DNA of 32,534 nucleotides, from assembly GCA_028285065.1 (NCBI GenBank), contig JANQQG010000147.1, positions 1 through 32,534 of the forward strand. The letters are read 5' to 3'. The stretch comes from Phycisphaerales bacterium (lineage in GTDB: Bacteria; Planctomycetota; Phycisphaerae; Phycisphaerales; UBA1924). The translations under genes and the position numbers were made by a program. The notes beneath the pieces are model-generated. The model was not told where the DNA came from. It did not search any database and was given only the letters and a program-made list of their open reading frames with translations. Below, piece after piece: positions 1-6,773 of the stretch. How positions within the stretch are numbered: position 1 is the first letter of the stretch; each line of letters begins with the position of its first letter.

Positions 1-1
1 C

Positions 2-388
2 AACGGCGCCGGGCTTGCGATGGCGACGATGGACATCATCAAGCTGCACGGCGGCGAGCCCGCGAACTTCCTGGACGTCGGCGGGAGCGCGACCGAGGAG
101 GCCGTCACCGAGGCGTTCAAGATCATCCTCGACGAGGACAAGGTCGAGGGCGTGCTTGTGAACATCTTCGGCGGGATCATGGACTGTGCCGTGATCGCCA
201 AGGGGATCGTCAACGCCGCCAAGCAGGTGGGCTTCACGGTCCCGCTGGTCGTTCGCCTCGAGGGGACGAACGTGCAGGCCGGACGCGCGATCCTCAAGGA
301 GGCGTCGGGTGATCTGAAGACGCTTCAGGCGGCTGAGGACATCGAGGACGCAGCGAAGAAGGTGAGGGGGGCGGTTGGGGGGGGGTGA
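2..388 (+). CDS. sucC: Succinyl-CoA ligase (ADP-forming) subunit beta, C-terminal part (5' end outside window)
   Basis: This is the C-terminal ~128 residues of the beta subunit of succinyl-CoA synthetase, which interconverts succinyl-CoA and succinate with ATP/GTP formation in the TCA cycle. The reading frame is open from the window edge (first full codon at 2) and begins inside the family signature [11 protein letters not shown], followed by [12 protein letters not shown] and [10 protein letters not shown]. These belong to the CoA-ligase domain that contacts the alpha subunit. The gene ends in a run of nine G just before TGA, giving a Gly-rich tail; a homopolymer length error there would change only the last residues. 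No sucD follows directly; a SnoaL-like gene comes next instead. Confidence 0.95.
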   Translation, partial: NGAGLAMATMDIIKLHGGEPANFLDVGGSATEEAVTEAFKIILDEDKVEGVLVNIFGGIMDCAVIAKGIVNAAKQVGFTVPLVVRLEGTNVQAGRAILKEASGDLKTLQAAEDIEDAAKKVRGAVGGG

Positions 389-401
389 ACCGGATCACCC
401 G

Positions 402-749
402 ATGAAGGCTCCATCCGACATCGCGCGCCAGTGGATCGAGTGCTGGGGCAACGCCGACCCTGCCACGCTCCCGCTTGCGGATGACTTCACGCACACCAGC
501 CCGCTCGGGCGCATCGAGGGGCGCCAGGCCTACCTGGACATGGTCCGCCCGCTGGCCGCGGCCAACGTTGCGTCGCTGCACGTCGAGGACATCGTCGGTG
601 ACGACGAGCGTGCCTGCATCCGGTATCGGATGGACACGCCGAACGGGCCGGTTGCGTGTTGCGACTGGGTGAGCGTGCGTGACGGGATCATCACCGAGGT
701 GCAGTCGTACTACGACACGCGGTTGTTGCCGAAGCCCGACACGTACTAG
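402..749 (+). CDS. SnoaL-like / NTF2-fold small protein
   Basis: The 115-residue product has the pattern of SnoaL-like polyketide-cyclase/NTF2-fold proteins: an N-terminal helix (IARQWIECWGNAD), a mid segment TSPLGRIEGRQAYLDMVRPL, and strand-rich C-terminal half with the characteristic W-V-x-V-x-D-G-x-I-x-E-V-x-S-Y-Y-D ending. In this fold a cone-shaped pocket binds small hydrophobic ligands; some members are isomerases or cyclases and many have no known role. I chose the ATG at 402; an in-frame ATG at 375 would overlap sucC by 14 bases and add residues encoded by the G-run. It lies 13 bases after sucC and may be cotranscribed. Substrate unknown. Confidence 0.8.
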   Translation: MKAPSDIARQWIECWGNADPATLPLADDFTHTSPLGRIEGRQAYLDMVRPLAAANVASLHVEDIVGDDERACIRYRMDTPNGPVACCDWVSVRDGIITEVQSYYDTRLLPKPDTY

Positions 750-752
750 GCG

Positions 753-1541
753 CTACCAGGGGCGGATCGGTGGTTCGTCCGTCGGGAGCGTCAGGACGGG
801 CTCGTAGCGCAGCGGCTTGTGGTGCATGCCGCTCCGGTTCTCCTCGACGTGGATGGGCAGGTCGGTGCGCGGGATGACCCAGATGCCGTAGCTGCGCCCG
901 GGGTGCGGGTCCTCTTCGGCCTTGGGCTCGTCGCCCATGACCAGGCCGGTGGAGGTCTGGTACGACTCGCTGTCGAAACGGAGGATGACCCTGTCTTCGG
1001 CGATCACGATGCGCTCGACGGCCTCGCCGTCGGTGTTGACGCCCGAGGCTCGGAAGAACGCCACGACCTCGTGGGTGTCGAAGTCGATCCTTGGGATCAT
1101 CGACCATCGACCGGTCGGCTCGAGCGCGTCGCCCTTGTGCTCCTTCCAGACGCGGGCGAAGTCCTCCTGCGTGCGGCAGCGGACGAGCCACCCGCGGCTG
1201 TACGCCGAGTCGCCGATCACGTTGAGGAACCGATCGTGACGCGCACTCGTGTGGATGCCGACCCACTGCACGAGCGGCTTGACGTCGCGCGCGTTCTTGA
1301 TGATCCGACCGGTTACGCCCGGGCCCGGCACCGCTGGGTCCATTGGTCCTGGCGCGCTGTCGATCAGGAAGATGTCGCCTGGCTCGAGCGCCTCACTCGC
1401 TTTCTCGGGCTGGACGGACGCCTCGGGCGTCGCGTTGGCGGTCGGTGCGATCAGGTTCGCTGCGCCCATCGTCGCGGCCGCGAGCGCGCAGGCGCCCAAT
1501 CCGACGAGCAGGTCACGCTTGATCCAGTTGAGCTTGAGCAT
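753..1541 (-). CDS. Membrane-anchored or secreted protein of unknown function
   Basis: A 262-residue protein with an N-terminal signal peptide or anchor (basic MLKLNWIKRD, then a hydrophobic stretch at about residues 11-31) and an Ala/Pro/Glu linker. The rest is a soluble domain with motifs WVGIHTSARHDRFLNVIGDS, FARVWKEHKGD and IDFDTHEVVAFFRASG. The last two resemble the protein-export or protease-complex PrcB-type beta domain, but I am not confident of that. The frame is open upstream to 1664, but the ATG at 1541 has a GGAG ribosome site about ten bases upstream and begins a proper signal sequence. It converges with the SnoaL-like gene, three bases apart. Confidence 0.75.
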   Translation of the reverse strand: MLKLNWIKRDLLVGLGACALAAATMGAANLIAPTANATPEASVQPEKASEALEPGDIFLIDSAPGPMDPAVPGPGVTGRIIKNARDVKPLVQWVGIHTSARHDRFLNVIGDSAYSRGWLVRCRTQEDFARVWKEHKGDALEPTGRWSMIPRIDFDTHEVVAFFRASGVNTDGEAVERIVIAEDRVILRFDSESYQTSTGLVMGDEPKAEEDPHPGRSYGIWVIPRTDLPIHVEENRSGMHHKPLRYEPVLTLPTDEPPIRPW

Positions 1542-1642
1542 GGCGTTGATCTCCGTTCGCCCCCGCGCCCACGAGCGGCCTCCGTCCTGAGGCCATGCGA
1601 CAAGTATCGTCGCGGCGCACAGCGCGCGGGGTAACGACTCTG

Positions 1643-2440
1643 TCACACCCGTCGTGGCATCCACGCGATCGCGTCGATCCGGTCCGCGAACAGCAGGCTC
1701 TCCGGCTCACCCTCAAGCTCGATCCCCAAGAGGCGCGTCATGTCGAGGGTCTGGCACGTCCAGGCCGCCGGGCGCAGCGACCAGTGTTCGTGGTGGATCT
1801 CCGAGCACCAAACGCGCTGGGTCGGTCCGGGCGCGGATGCGGCATACATGCAGTACCGCTCGGTGAGCCAGTGTTCGAGCGACCCGGGCTCGGCGCGGAA
1901 GGCGGGGCCGATGGGGCGGTACCCGCAGGAGAGTTCGGCTGTGGGGTTGCGTTTGTCGGTGCGTGTTGTTTCGTAGACGACGCCGCCGTTGGGTCCGGGG
2001 GCACGGTCGCACGTGATCCGCGCGGTGCAGTAGTTGAGGTGGAAGGCGCGCCGTGCGACTTCGACGGCCAGTCTGTGTGCCGCGTCGAGGCTGAAGAACC
2101 AGACGCCGGTGCGTTGTTGGCCGGAGCGTTCGCGCACGTACGTGCGCACGTTGAGTTCGGGGAATCGTCGTGCGCCGGGGATTGCGGGTGCGAGGCGGTG
2201 TCGGATGCCGCTCATGTGGAAGGGGACGACGCCGACCCAGGCGCTGCGATCGAACGTCTCGAGCTCGAGCGCATCGGGGATGAGCGGGCGGATGGCGTCG
2301 TGGTCGACGCGCCAGTGTGCGAACAGCAGGTCATGCCAGCGCATGAAGACGGACCAGCCATTGCGCGGCGCCGGCCACGGGCGGTGGTCGGTCGAAGCGA
2401 GGATGGAGCGTGCGCTGCTCACGGGGGGAAGGTACCGCAT
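1643..2440 (-). CDS. DUF2071 (YqjF-like) family protein
   Basis: The 265-residue product matches the DUF2071/YqjF family, whose fold is related to acetoacetate decarboxylase. Typical signatures are visible: WSVFMRWHDLLFAHWRVD near the N-terminus (family form is RWxxLLFxHWxV), IRPLIPDALELETFDRSAWVG, VVPFHMSGIR, LNVRTYVR, and GVWFFSLDAAHRLAVEVAR. These give a near-complete family length. No enzymatic activity is established for the family as far as I know, so I assign none. It starts with ATG at 2440, divergent from the membrane protein gene at 2544 with a ~100 bp shared upstream region. The next minus-strand gene begins 101 bp downstream. Confidence 0.85.
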   Translation of the reverse strand: MRYLPPVSSARSILASTDHRPWPAPRNGWSVFMRWHDLLFAHWRVDHDAIRPLIPDALELETFDRSAWVGVVPFHMSGIRHRLAPAIPGARRFPELNVRTYVRERSGQQRTGVWFFSLDAAHRLAVEVARRAFHLNYCTARITCDRAPGPNGGVVYETTRTDKRNPTAELSCGYRPIGPAFRAEPGSLEHWLTERYCMYAASAPGPTQRVWCSEIHHEHWSLRPAAWTCQTLDMTRLLGIELEGEPESLLFADRIDAIAWMPRRV

Positions 2441-2543
2441 GCGGCGGTCGCGCGTGCCTGCTACGTCGCGGCTGTGCGTCCTTGAATCGAAAGAGATAAG
2501 CTGGACACTCGATCAGGGATCGCGGATGTAAGGGAGGTTGGCC

Positions 2544-2996
2544 ATGGTGCTGCGAGGGGTTCGAGCGGGCTCGCAGAGTGGGGTTGTCACCGATGAGGTG
2601 CGCAAGATCGCGCGCTACCACCGCGGGCTGAACATCGGAATTCTCCTGATGTTGCTGTCGCTCGGTCTCATCGTGTGCGTGGCGGTCATCGGAAACAACG
2701 CGGACCGAGCGGCTGGCGAGCCCCCGTCGCCTGTTGTGCTTCCACTCATCGCGGGTGCTGCGCTTCTCTACATCGCCGGCGTCATCGGCGGGCTGGTGGA
2801 TGCGATCCGTCTTACCCACGTGATGTCAGAGAGTTCGATCGTCTTGGTGGCGATCGCTGTGATTCTGATCATGGTGTTCATGCCGTGCGGGAACATCCTC
2901 GTCCTGCTCGTGTTGAATCACAGGGCGACGACGCGCCTCCGGGATGCGGGGCTTCGCGTAGGTCTACTCGGTGCAAAGGTGCCGAAGGATGCCTGA
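2544..2996 (+). CDS. Small integral membrane protein, unknown function
   Basis: A 150-residue protein with three or four hydrophobic segments: about residues 31-52 (LNIGILLMLLSLGLIVCVAV), 66-92, and a long one at 98-125. The short cytoplasmic-looking C-terminus ends RATTRLRDAGLRVGLLGAKV. That tail, with a small basic helix followed by G-x-K/R-V-G-x-x-G, looks like a conserved ending, but I cannot name the family. The ATG at 2544 is preceded by AGGGAGG at 2531-2537 with a six-base spacer, which decides the start over the in-frame TTG at 2538. It is divergent from the DUF2071 gene and convergent with the Arg-rich repeat protein gene. Confidence 0.7.
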   Translation: MVLRGVRAGSQSGVVTDEVRKIARYHRGLNIGILLMLLSLGLIVCVAVIGNNADRAAGEPPSPVVLPLIAGAALLYIAGVIGGLVDAIRLTHVMSESSIVLVAIAVILIMVFMPCGNILVLLVLNHRATTRLRDAGLRVGLLGAKVPKDA

Positions 2997-2997
2997 C

Positions 2998-3040
2998 GAA
3001 AACGAGGCCGAGAGCTCCCTGATCGGGTTGCTCCCGGCCC
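2998..3040 (-). terminator. Probable intrinsic terminator between convergent genes
   Basis: GGCCGAGAGC at 3006-3015 pairs with GCTCCCGGCC at 3030-3039 (ten positions, one mismatch). Read on the minus strand, the stem is followed by TCGTTTTCG (bases 3005 down to 2997), so it best terminates the minus-strand Arg-rich protein gene ending at 3093. On the plus strand there is no T-tract, though the hairpin may still end the membrane-protein transcript. Confidence 0.5.
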
Positions 3041-3092
3041 CTTGAGACGAGTGCCGTTGTCATCCGTGTCGTTGTGCTGGCGAGCTCGTCGG

Positions 3093-4241
3093 CTAGACGG
3101 CCGGTCCGCGCCGTCCCGCACCGTGGCTGGCGGGGGTGGCGGGGGGCTGGCCATCGAAGGAGCGGAAGCCGGCTCCGTCCGGCCCGGGCTGGCCCGGACC
3201 GAACGGGCCGGGGCCGAAGCTGTCTGCATCGAAGTTGAAGCCCTGGGGTCCGCGGGGACCGCGCGGGGTCTGGGGACGCTGGTTGCGTTGGAAGCCTTCG
3301 CGCTGGCCGCGCTGTGCGTTCCCGCGCTGCGGCGCCATGCCTCGCTGTCCGCGCTGCATGTTCCCGCGTTGCCCGCGCTGGATGTTGCCGCGCTGGGGCG
3401 CCATGCCGCGCTGGCCGCGTTGCATGCGCTGGGTGCCGCGCTGGGCCTGGCCGCGTGCGCCGGGGCGCTGGGCTTGTCCACGTGCGCCAGGTCGCTGTCC
3501 GCGTGCGCCCTGGTCGGCGCCCTGGCGGAGACGCTGGATGAAGGCGCGCCGGCGCTCGGGGTCCATGTTGCTCAGGCGCTCGCGGAGCGCCTGGCGGGCC
3601 TCGGGGCTCGCGTTGCGGATGCGCTCGCGGAGGTTGTCCGCTTGTGGCGCTCGTGAGGCCTGCGGGCGGCGTGCGCCGTCGCGCTGCTGCCCGCTGGGGG
3701 CGCGCCGCGCCTCGGGCTGGTTGCCGCCGCGGAGGCGCTCGGCGAATGCGCGCCGATCCTCGGGGCCGGCATTACGGAGGCGCTCGATCATGGCGCGGCG
3801 TTGCTCGGGGGTGGCGTTCTCGAGGCGCTCGCGGAGGCCGCTGCGGATGCCCTCACCGGCGCGCTCGCCCTGACCACGCCGAGCGCTCGGCTGCGGACGC
3901 TCTCCTCTGCGCTCGTTCATTGCCTCGGGTCCACCGGGGAAGCCGCCGCGCTCGGCCGGCCGGCGCATGAAGGACTCGCGATCGCGCTGCTGGCGGTCGA
4001 TGTCTGCGCCGGGTTGCGCGCGTCGACCCTCGCGGGCCTCGGCGCCGCGCTGGCGTTCGCCGGCTCGGTTGAGTCGCTCGATGAGCTGTGCACGATCTTC
4101 CTCCGAGAGTTGCGAGAGGAGTTCAGCGATCTGTCGCTGAGGTGTTGCGTCGCGTTCGGCGCCGCGCTGGGCGAGGGCCGTGGTGCTGCCCGCGCCGAGC
4201 ACGAGCGCACCGATGCCGATCGTCATGAGACGGGTGTTCAT
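3093..4241 (-). CDS. Exported Arg/Gln/Gly-rich repeat protein
   Basis: A 382-residue, strongly basic protein. It has a signal peptide (MNTRLMTIGIGALVLGAG, likely cut after TTALAQ). Next come five degenerate 17-20-residue helical hemirepeats of the form L-x-x-x-(T/S/G)-P-E-x-R-R-A-x-x-E-R-L, for example ENATPEQRRAMIERL and SNMDPERRRAFIQRL. After these lies a low-complexity tract of (Q/A)RGQRG, APQRGN and GARGQ units, and finally a Gly/Pro/Phe tail. The PEQR repeats recall the LTxxQ repeats of periplasmic Spy/CpxP-like proteins; this is only a resemblance. ATG at 4241 is chosen over an upstream in-frame ATG at 4328 because AGGAG lies seven bases before it and the signal peptide starts there. 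Function unknown. Confidence 0.75.
   Translation of the reverse strand: MNTRLMTIGIGALVLGAGSTTALAQRGAERDATPQRQIAELLSQLSEEDRAQLIERLNRAGERQRGAEAREGRRAQPGADIDRQQRDRESFMRRPAERGGFPGGPEAMNERRGERPQPSARRGQGERAGEGIRSGLRERLENATPEQRRAMIERLRNAGPEDRRAFAERLRGGNQPEARRAPSGQQRDGARRPQASRAPQADNLRERIRNASPEARQALRERLSNMDPERRRAFIQRLRQGADQGARGQRPGARGQAQRPGARGQAQRGTQRMQRGQRGMAPQRGNIQRGQRGNMQRGQRGMAPQRGNAQRGQREGFQRNQRPQTPRGPRGPQGFNFDADSFGPGPFGPGQPGPDGAGFRSFDGQPPATPASHGAGRRGPAV
3290..3530. repeat. Degenerate coding tandem repeat (RGQ/APQRGN units)
   Basis: Short GC-rich units such as CGCTGGCCGCGCTGC and GGCGCCATGCCGCGCTG recur across this stretch and encode the RGQ-type low-complexity region of the overlapping gene. 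The longer module QRGQRGMAPQRGN occurs twice. Such arrays expand and contract easily, so length may vary between strains. Confidence 0.6.
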
Positions 4242-4374
4242 TTCACACTCCTGCGTTGGTGTCGTCTGCCCCTTCGGTCTTCCGCTCGCGGCGACAACGC
4301 AGCCGTGCGCATCCAAGACCGTTTCCATTCCATTCGGTGAGCCGAACGCGGGGGCGTGGGGCTGATTGCAGGCG

Positions 4375-4572
4375 TTACTCGCTCTTCCTCATGACGAGTT
4401 CGAGATCGAGGATCTCCATGAGCTTCTCGAGCTCCGTGGAGGTCAGCGTGCGCTGCCCGTAGACGAACTTTTTCAGGACGTCCTCGCGCATGCCGGATTC
4501 GGCGGCGAGTTCTTCCAAGGACATGCGTCGGTGGATCGTCGCTTGTTGGATGGCCTTGCCGAGACTTGCCAC
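4375..4572 (-). CDS. Small XRE-type helix-turn-helix regulator
   Basis: A 65-residue protein that is essentially a single Cro/C1-type HTH domain: LGKAIQQATIHRRMSLEELA (helices 1-2), AAESGMREDVLKKFVYGQ (turn and recognition helix) and a helix 4-5 region ending in LMEILDLELVMRKSE. The reading frame stays open far upstream, but that extension is Pro/Arg-rich noise. The GTG at 4572 is preceded by GAGGGA with a short spacer and gives a normal HTH-only protein. It is probably a DNA-binding repressor; the target is unknown. It lies 133 bp upstream of the Arg-rich repeat protein gene and in the same direction, so cotranscription is possible. Confidence 0.75.
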   Translation of the reverse strand: MASLGKAIQQATIHRRMSLEELAAESGMREDVLKKFVYGQRTLTSTELEKLMEILDLELVMRKSE

Positions 4573-4693
4573 TGCCGTCCCTCGAAACGCCCGGAGGAGG
4601 TGCCGGGACGCTCTCCCGGCTGGTGAAGAGTAATCGGGCGTTGGACGCACCGCCTGTGACAAAGTGGGGACCCAAGCGAGGGAGGGGTCCGAC

Positions 4694-5188
4694 TTATCCC
4701 TTCTTCCGGGTAGTTTTCCGGGTCGTGGATGCCCTCGTCCTGGGTTTCGGCTTGGGCTTGGGGGTGGTGGTGGCGGGCGTCGGCTGAGGTTGGGCGACGG
4801 CGTCTCGGATCGCCTCGCGGATCGCGTCGGCGATCGGGCCGGGCTCATTCTGCGATGGCGGGGTCTCGGCGCTGATGGTCTCCAGCCGGCGCGCCACCCG
4901 CTCGAGCCGATGCACGGCATCGGACGCGTCCCGGAGGACCAACTCGTGGCGGGCCGCCAGGTGCTCGAGGCGAGCGATCACGGCCGCCAAGGCGCCTGGG
5001 CCGGCGCTCGTGCTGGGGGCGGGCGCCGGCGCGGGTGCGGGCGAGGGGTCGACGCGCACCGGCGTACGCCCGCCGAGCAGCGCCTTGACCCCAACGGCCC
5101 GTCGGTGCAGGTCCTCCAAACCCGGCCCGGCCTCGGGGGTGGGGGGCTCTGAGGAGGTGGGCGAGATGTTGGTGGCTGGATCGCTCAT
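4694..5188 (-). CDS. Protein with predicted coiled coil and Lys/Pro-rich histone-H1-like tail
   Basis: A 164-residue protein in four parts: an acidic/Pro N-terminus, an Ala-Pro linker (PSPAPAPAPAPS), and a helical segment at about residues 66-104 (LAAVIARLEHLAARHELVLR onward) likely to form a coiled coil. The tail (about 138-164) is rich in TPKPKPKPRTR and TTRKTTRKKG. Tails of this Pro-Lys-Ala-Thr type occur in bacterial H1-like nucleoid proteins and bind DNA or polyphosphate non-specifically. The DNA-binding role is my inference. The ATG at 5188 has no close ribosome site; AGGAGGG lies about 22 bases upstream, so the mRNA may be leaderless or the start weak. Divergent from the hydrolase gene. 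Confidence 0.65.
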   Translation of the reverse strand: MSDPATNISPTSSEPPTPEAGPGLEDLHRRAVGVKALLGGRTPVRVDPSPAPAPAPAPSTSAGPGALAAVIARLEHLAARHELVLRDASDAVHRLERVARRLETISAETPPSQNEPGPIADAIREAIRDAVAQPQPTPATTTPKPKPKPRTRASTTRKTTRKKG

Positions 5189-5204
5189 CCGTGCGTGCGC
5201 CTAG

Positions 5205-5260
5205 GTTACCCTCCTGCCCGGACCTGGGCAGAACCCTGCTCGTGGGCAGGGGTATGGATC
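5205..5260. promoter_or_regulatory. Repeated GGGCAG boxes and overlapping hairpins in divergent intergenic region
   Basis: CTGCCC (5214-5219) can pair with GGGCAG at 5226-5231 or with the second GGGCAG at 5244-5249. CCCTGC (5234-5239) can pair with GCAGGG (5246-5251). The two GGGCAG copies are direct repeats 18 bp apart. This could be an operator or mutually exclusive RNA stems ahead of the hydrolase gene. No factor is identified. Confidence 0.35.
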
Positions 5261-5303
5261 GACGGGCGGACGAGGCGGGGGCCACGTTTTCGAGGCGACG
5301 ACC

Positions 5304-6773
5304 ATGCGCGATCGGTGGATCTCCCTGGCGGCTCTGGCGGCTTTGATGCTTGTGCCTACGGCCGGCGCACAGAGCGAGACGCAGCACTGGATCGGGTTCA
5401 TCCAGATCCCCGATCCGGCACGTCCCGAGTTGCTCTTCATCGTTGAACTCACGCGCGACGACGCGGGCGAGTGGTCCGGGCAACTGGACATTCCTTTGCA
5501 GGGCCAGCTCGCGGACCAGGGCATCGAGGTGCGCGACATCGAGATCAAGCCCAATGTCATCCGGTTCCTCGACCCCGCGCCGCCGATGGACAACCTCTAC
5601 GAGTTCCTGCTGGACGGGACCGGACAGCATGGCGGCGGGCGGATGATGCTCGGTGGTCAGCAGCAGCTCTCGGCGAGGATTCATCGTGTGAGTGAGGCGG
5701 AGGCCGCGACCGCGCGCACGCCGCGTCCGATGGCGGAGAGCGCCGGCCCCGCGCCGGTGTCGCGCGAGGGGTCGTTCGCCAACAGCACGGACGGGACGCG
5801 GATCGGCGGGACGTTGACACTCCCGCTGAATGCCACGGGCCCGGCGCCCGCGGTGCTCCTGCTTTCGGGCAGCGGGCGTCACGACCGGGATCAGCTCATC
5901 GGTTTCCACCGGACGTTCGGCGTGTTGGCTGACAGGCTCGCCCGCGCCGGCTTCGCCACGCTGCGCGTCGACGATCGCGGCGTCGGCGCGTCGAACGGGA
6001 CGTACGAGCAGTGTTCGATCACCGAGCTCGCCGGCGACGCACGCGCGGGACTGGCGTTCCTCCGCAGCCAGGGCGAGGTCGACCCCGCGAAGGTCGGCGT
6101 CCTCGGTGTCAGCGAGGGCGCGACGGTCGGCGCGCGATTGAGCGCCACCGGCGGCGCCGAGACCGGGCCTGCTTTTTGCGTGATGATCTCGCCGGTCGCG
6201 ATGACGGGGAACGAGATGCTCGCGCTGCAGGAGCGACAGCGACTCGAGGCCGAAGGAGAGGAGCCCGCGTACATCGACGCACGCCTGGCGGCCCGTGCCG
6301 CCGCGTTCGAACTGATCCTCGCCGGCGCGGAGACGGCCGAGATCGAGGAGGCGCTGCTCGAGGGGATCCGCGTGATGCACAAGGCGAAGCGCGGCGACGG
6401 GTTCCCCATGGACGAGGACCAGATGCGCACGCGGGTCGGTGGCCAGATTGCTGCGTTCGAGGAGCCGCGCTACCGCTGGTGGCTGGCGCACGATCCGATC
6501 CCGGACTTTGAGCGCATGGCGTGCCCGACGCTCGCGCTCTGGGGCGGCCTCGACCAGGTCGTCTCGCCCGAGCCGAACAAGGCGGCGCTCGCGCAGGCCG
6601 TTGCTTCGGCGCCCGCTTCTGCTGACGCGGTGCTGCGCATCTTCGACAACTGCAACCATCTGCTTCAGCCCAGCTTGAGCGGCGCCGACCGCGAGTACGC
6701 CATGATCGCGGAGTCGATCGATCCCGAAGCGCTGGAAGAGATCATCTCCTGGCTTCAGAAGGAGACCGAGTGA
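5304..6773 (+). CDS. Secreted alpha/beta-hydrolase (serine esterase/peptidase family)
   Basis: A 489-residue exported hydrolase. Residues 1-22 are a signal peptide (cut near AGA-QS). Residues 28-150 form a small beta-rich N-terminal domain, common in secreted YqiA/dienelactone-like hydrolases. Residues 155-487 are the alpha/beta-hydrolase fold. The nucleophile elbow is G-V-S270-E-G, the acid is Asp417 in WGGLDQVVSP, and the base is His452 in DNCNHLLQP, so the triad is complete. The oxyanion region LLLSGSGRHDRDQ (186-197) fits the Hydrolase_4/BAAT-like group. An insertion around 305-385 is a lid. Substrate cannot be read from the sequence. It overlaps the following gene by one base (TGATG), so the two are translationally coupled. 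Confidence 0.9.
   Translation: MRDRWISLAALAALMLVPTAGAQSETQHWIGFIQIPDPARPELLFIVELTRDDAGEWSGQLDIPLQGQLADQGIEVRDIEIKPNVIRFLDPAPPMDNLYEFLLDGTGQHGGGRMMLGGQQQLSARIHRVSEAEAATARTPRPMAESAGPAPVSREGSFANSTDGTRIGGTLTLPLNATGPAPAVLLLSGSGRHDRDQLIGFHRTFGVLADRLARAGFATLRVDDRGVGASNGTYEQCSITELAGDARAGLAFLRSQGEVDPAKVGVLGVSEGATVGARLSATGGAETGPAFCVMISPVAMTGNEMLALQERQRLEAEGEEPAYIDARLAARAAAFELILAGAETAEIEEALLEGIRVMHKAKRGDGFPMDEDQMRTRVGGQIAAFEEPRYRWWLAHDPIPDFERMACPTLALWGGLDQVVSPEPNKAALAQAVASAPASADAVLRIFDNCNHLLQPSLSGADREYAMIAESIDPEALEEIISWLQKETE

Noticed and set aside
1542-1664. N-terminal extension of the anchored secreted protein to 1664
   Set aside because: It would overlap the DUF2071 gene and precede a proper signal peptide; GGAG and the signal start favour 1541.
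3290-3530. CRISPR-like or satellite repeat
   Set aside because: Units are short, in-frame and degenerate, encode the RGQ tract, and have no constant spacer length.
4845-6659. Open frame of about 600 codons on the minus strand
   Set aside because: It lies antisense to the hydrolase gene, is Arg/His/Ala-rich with no domain pattern, and arises from GC-rich third positions of the real gene.
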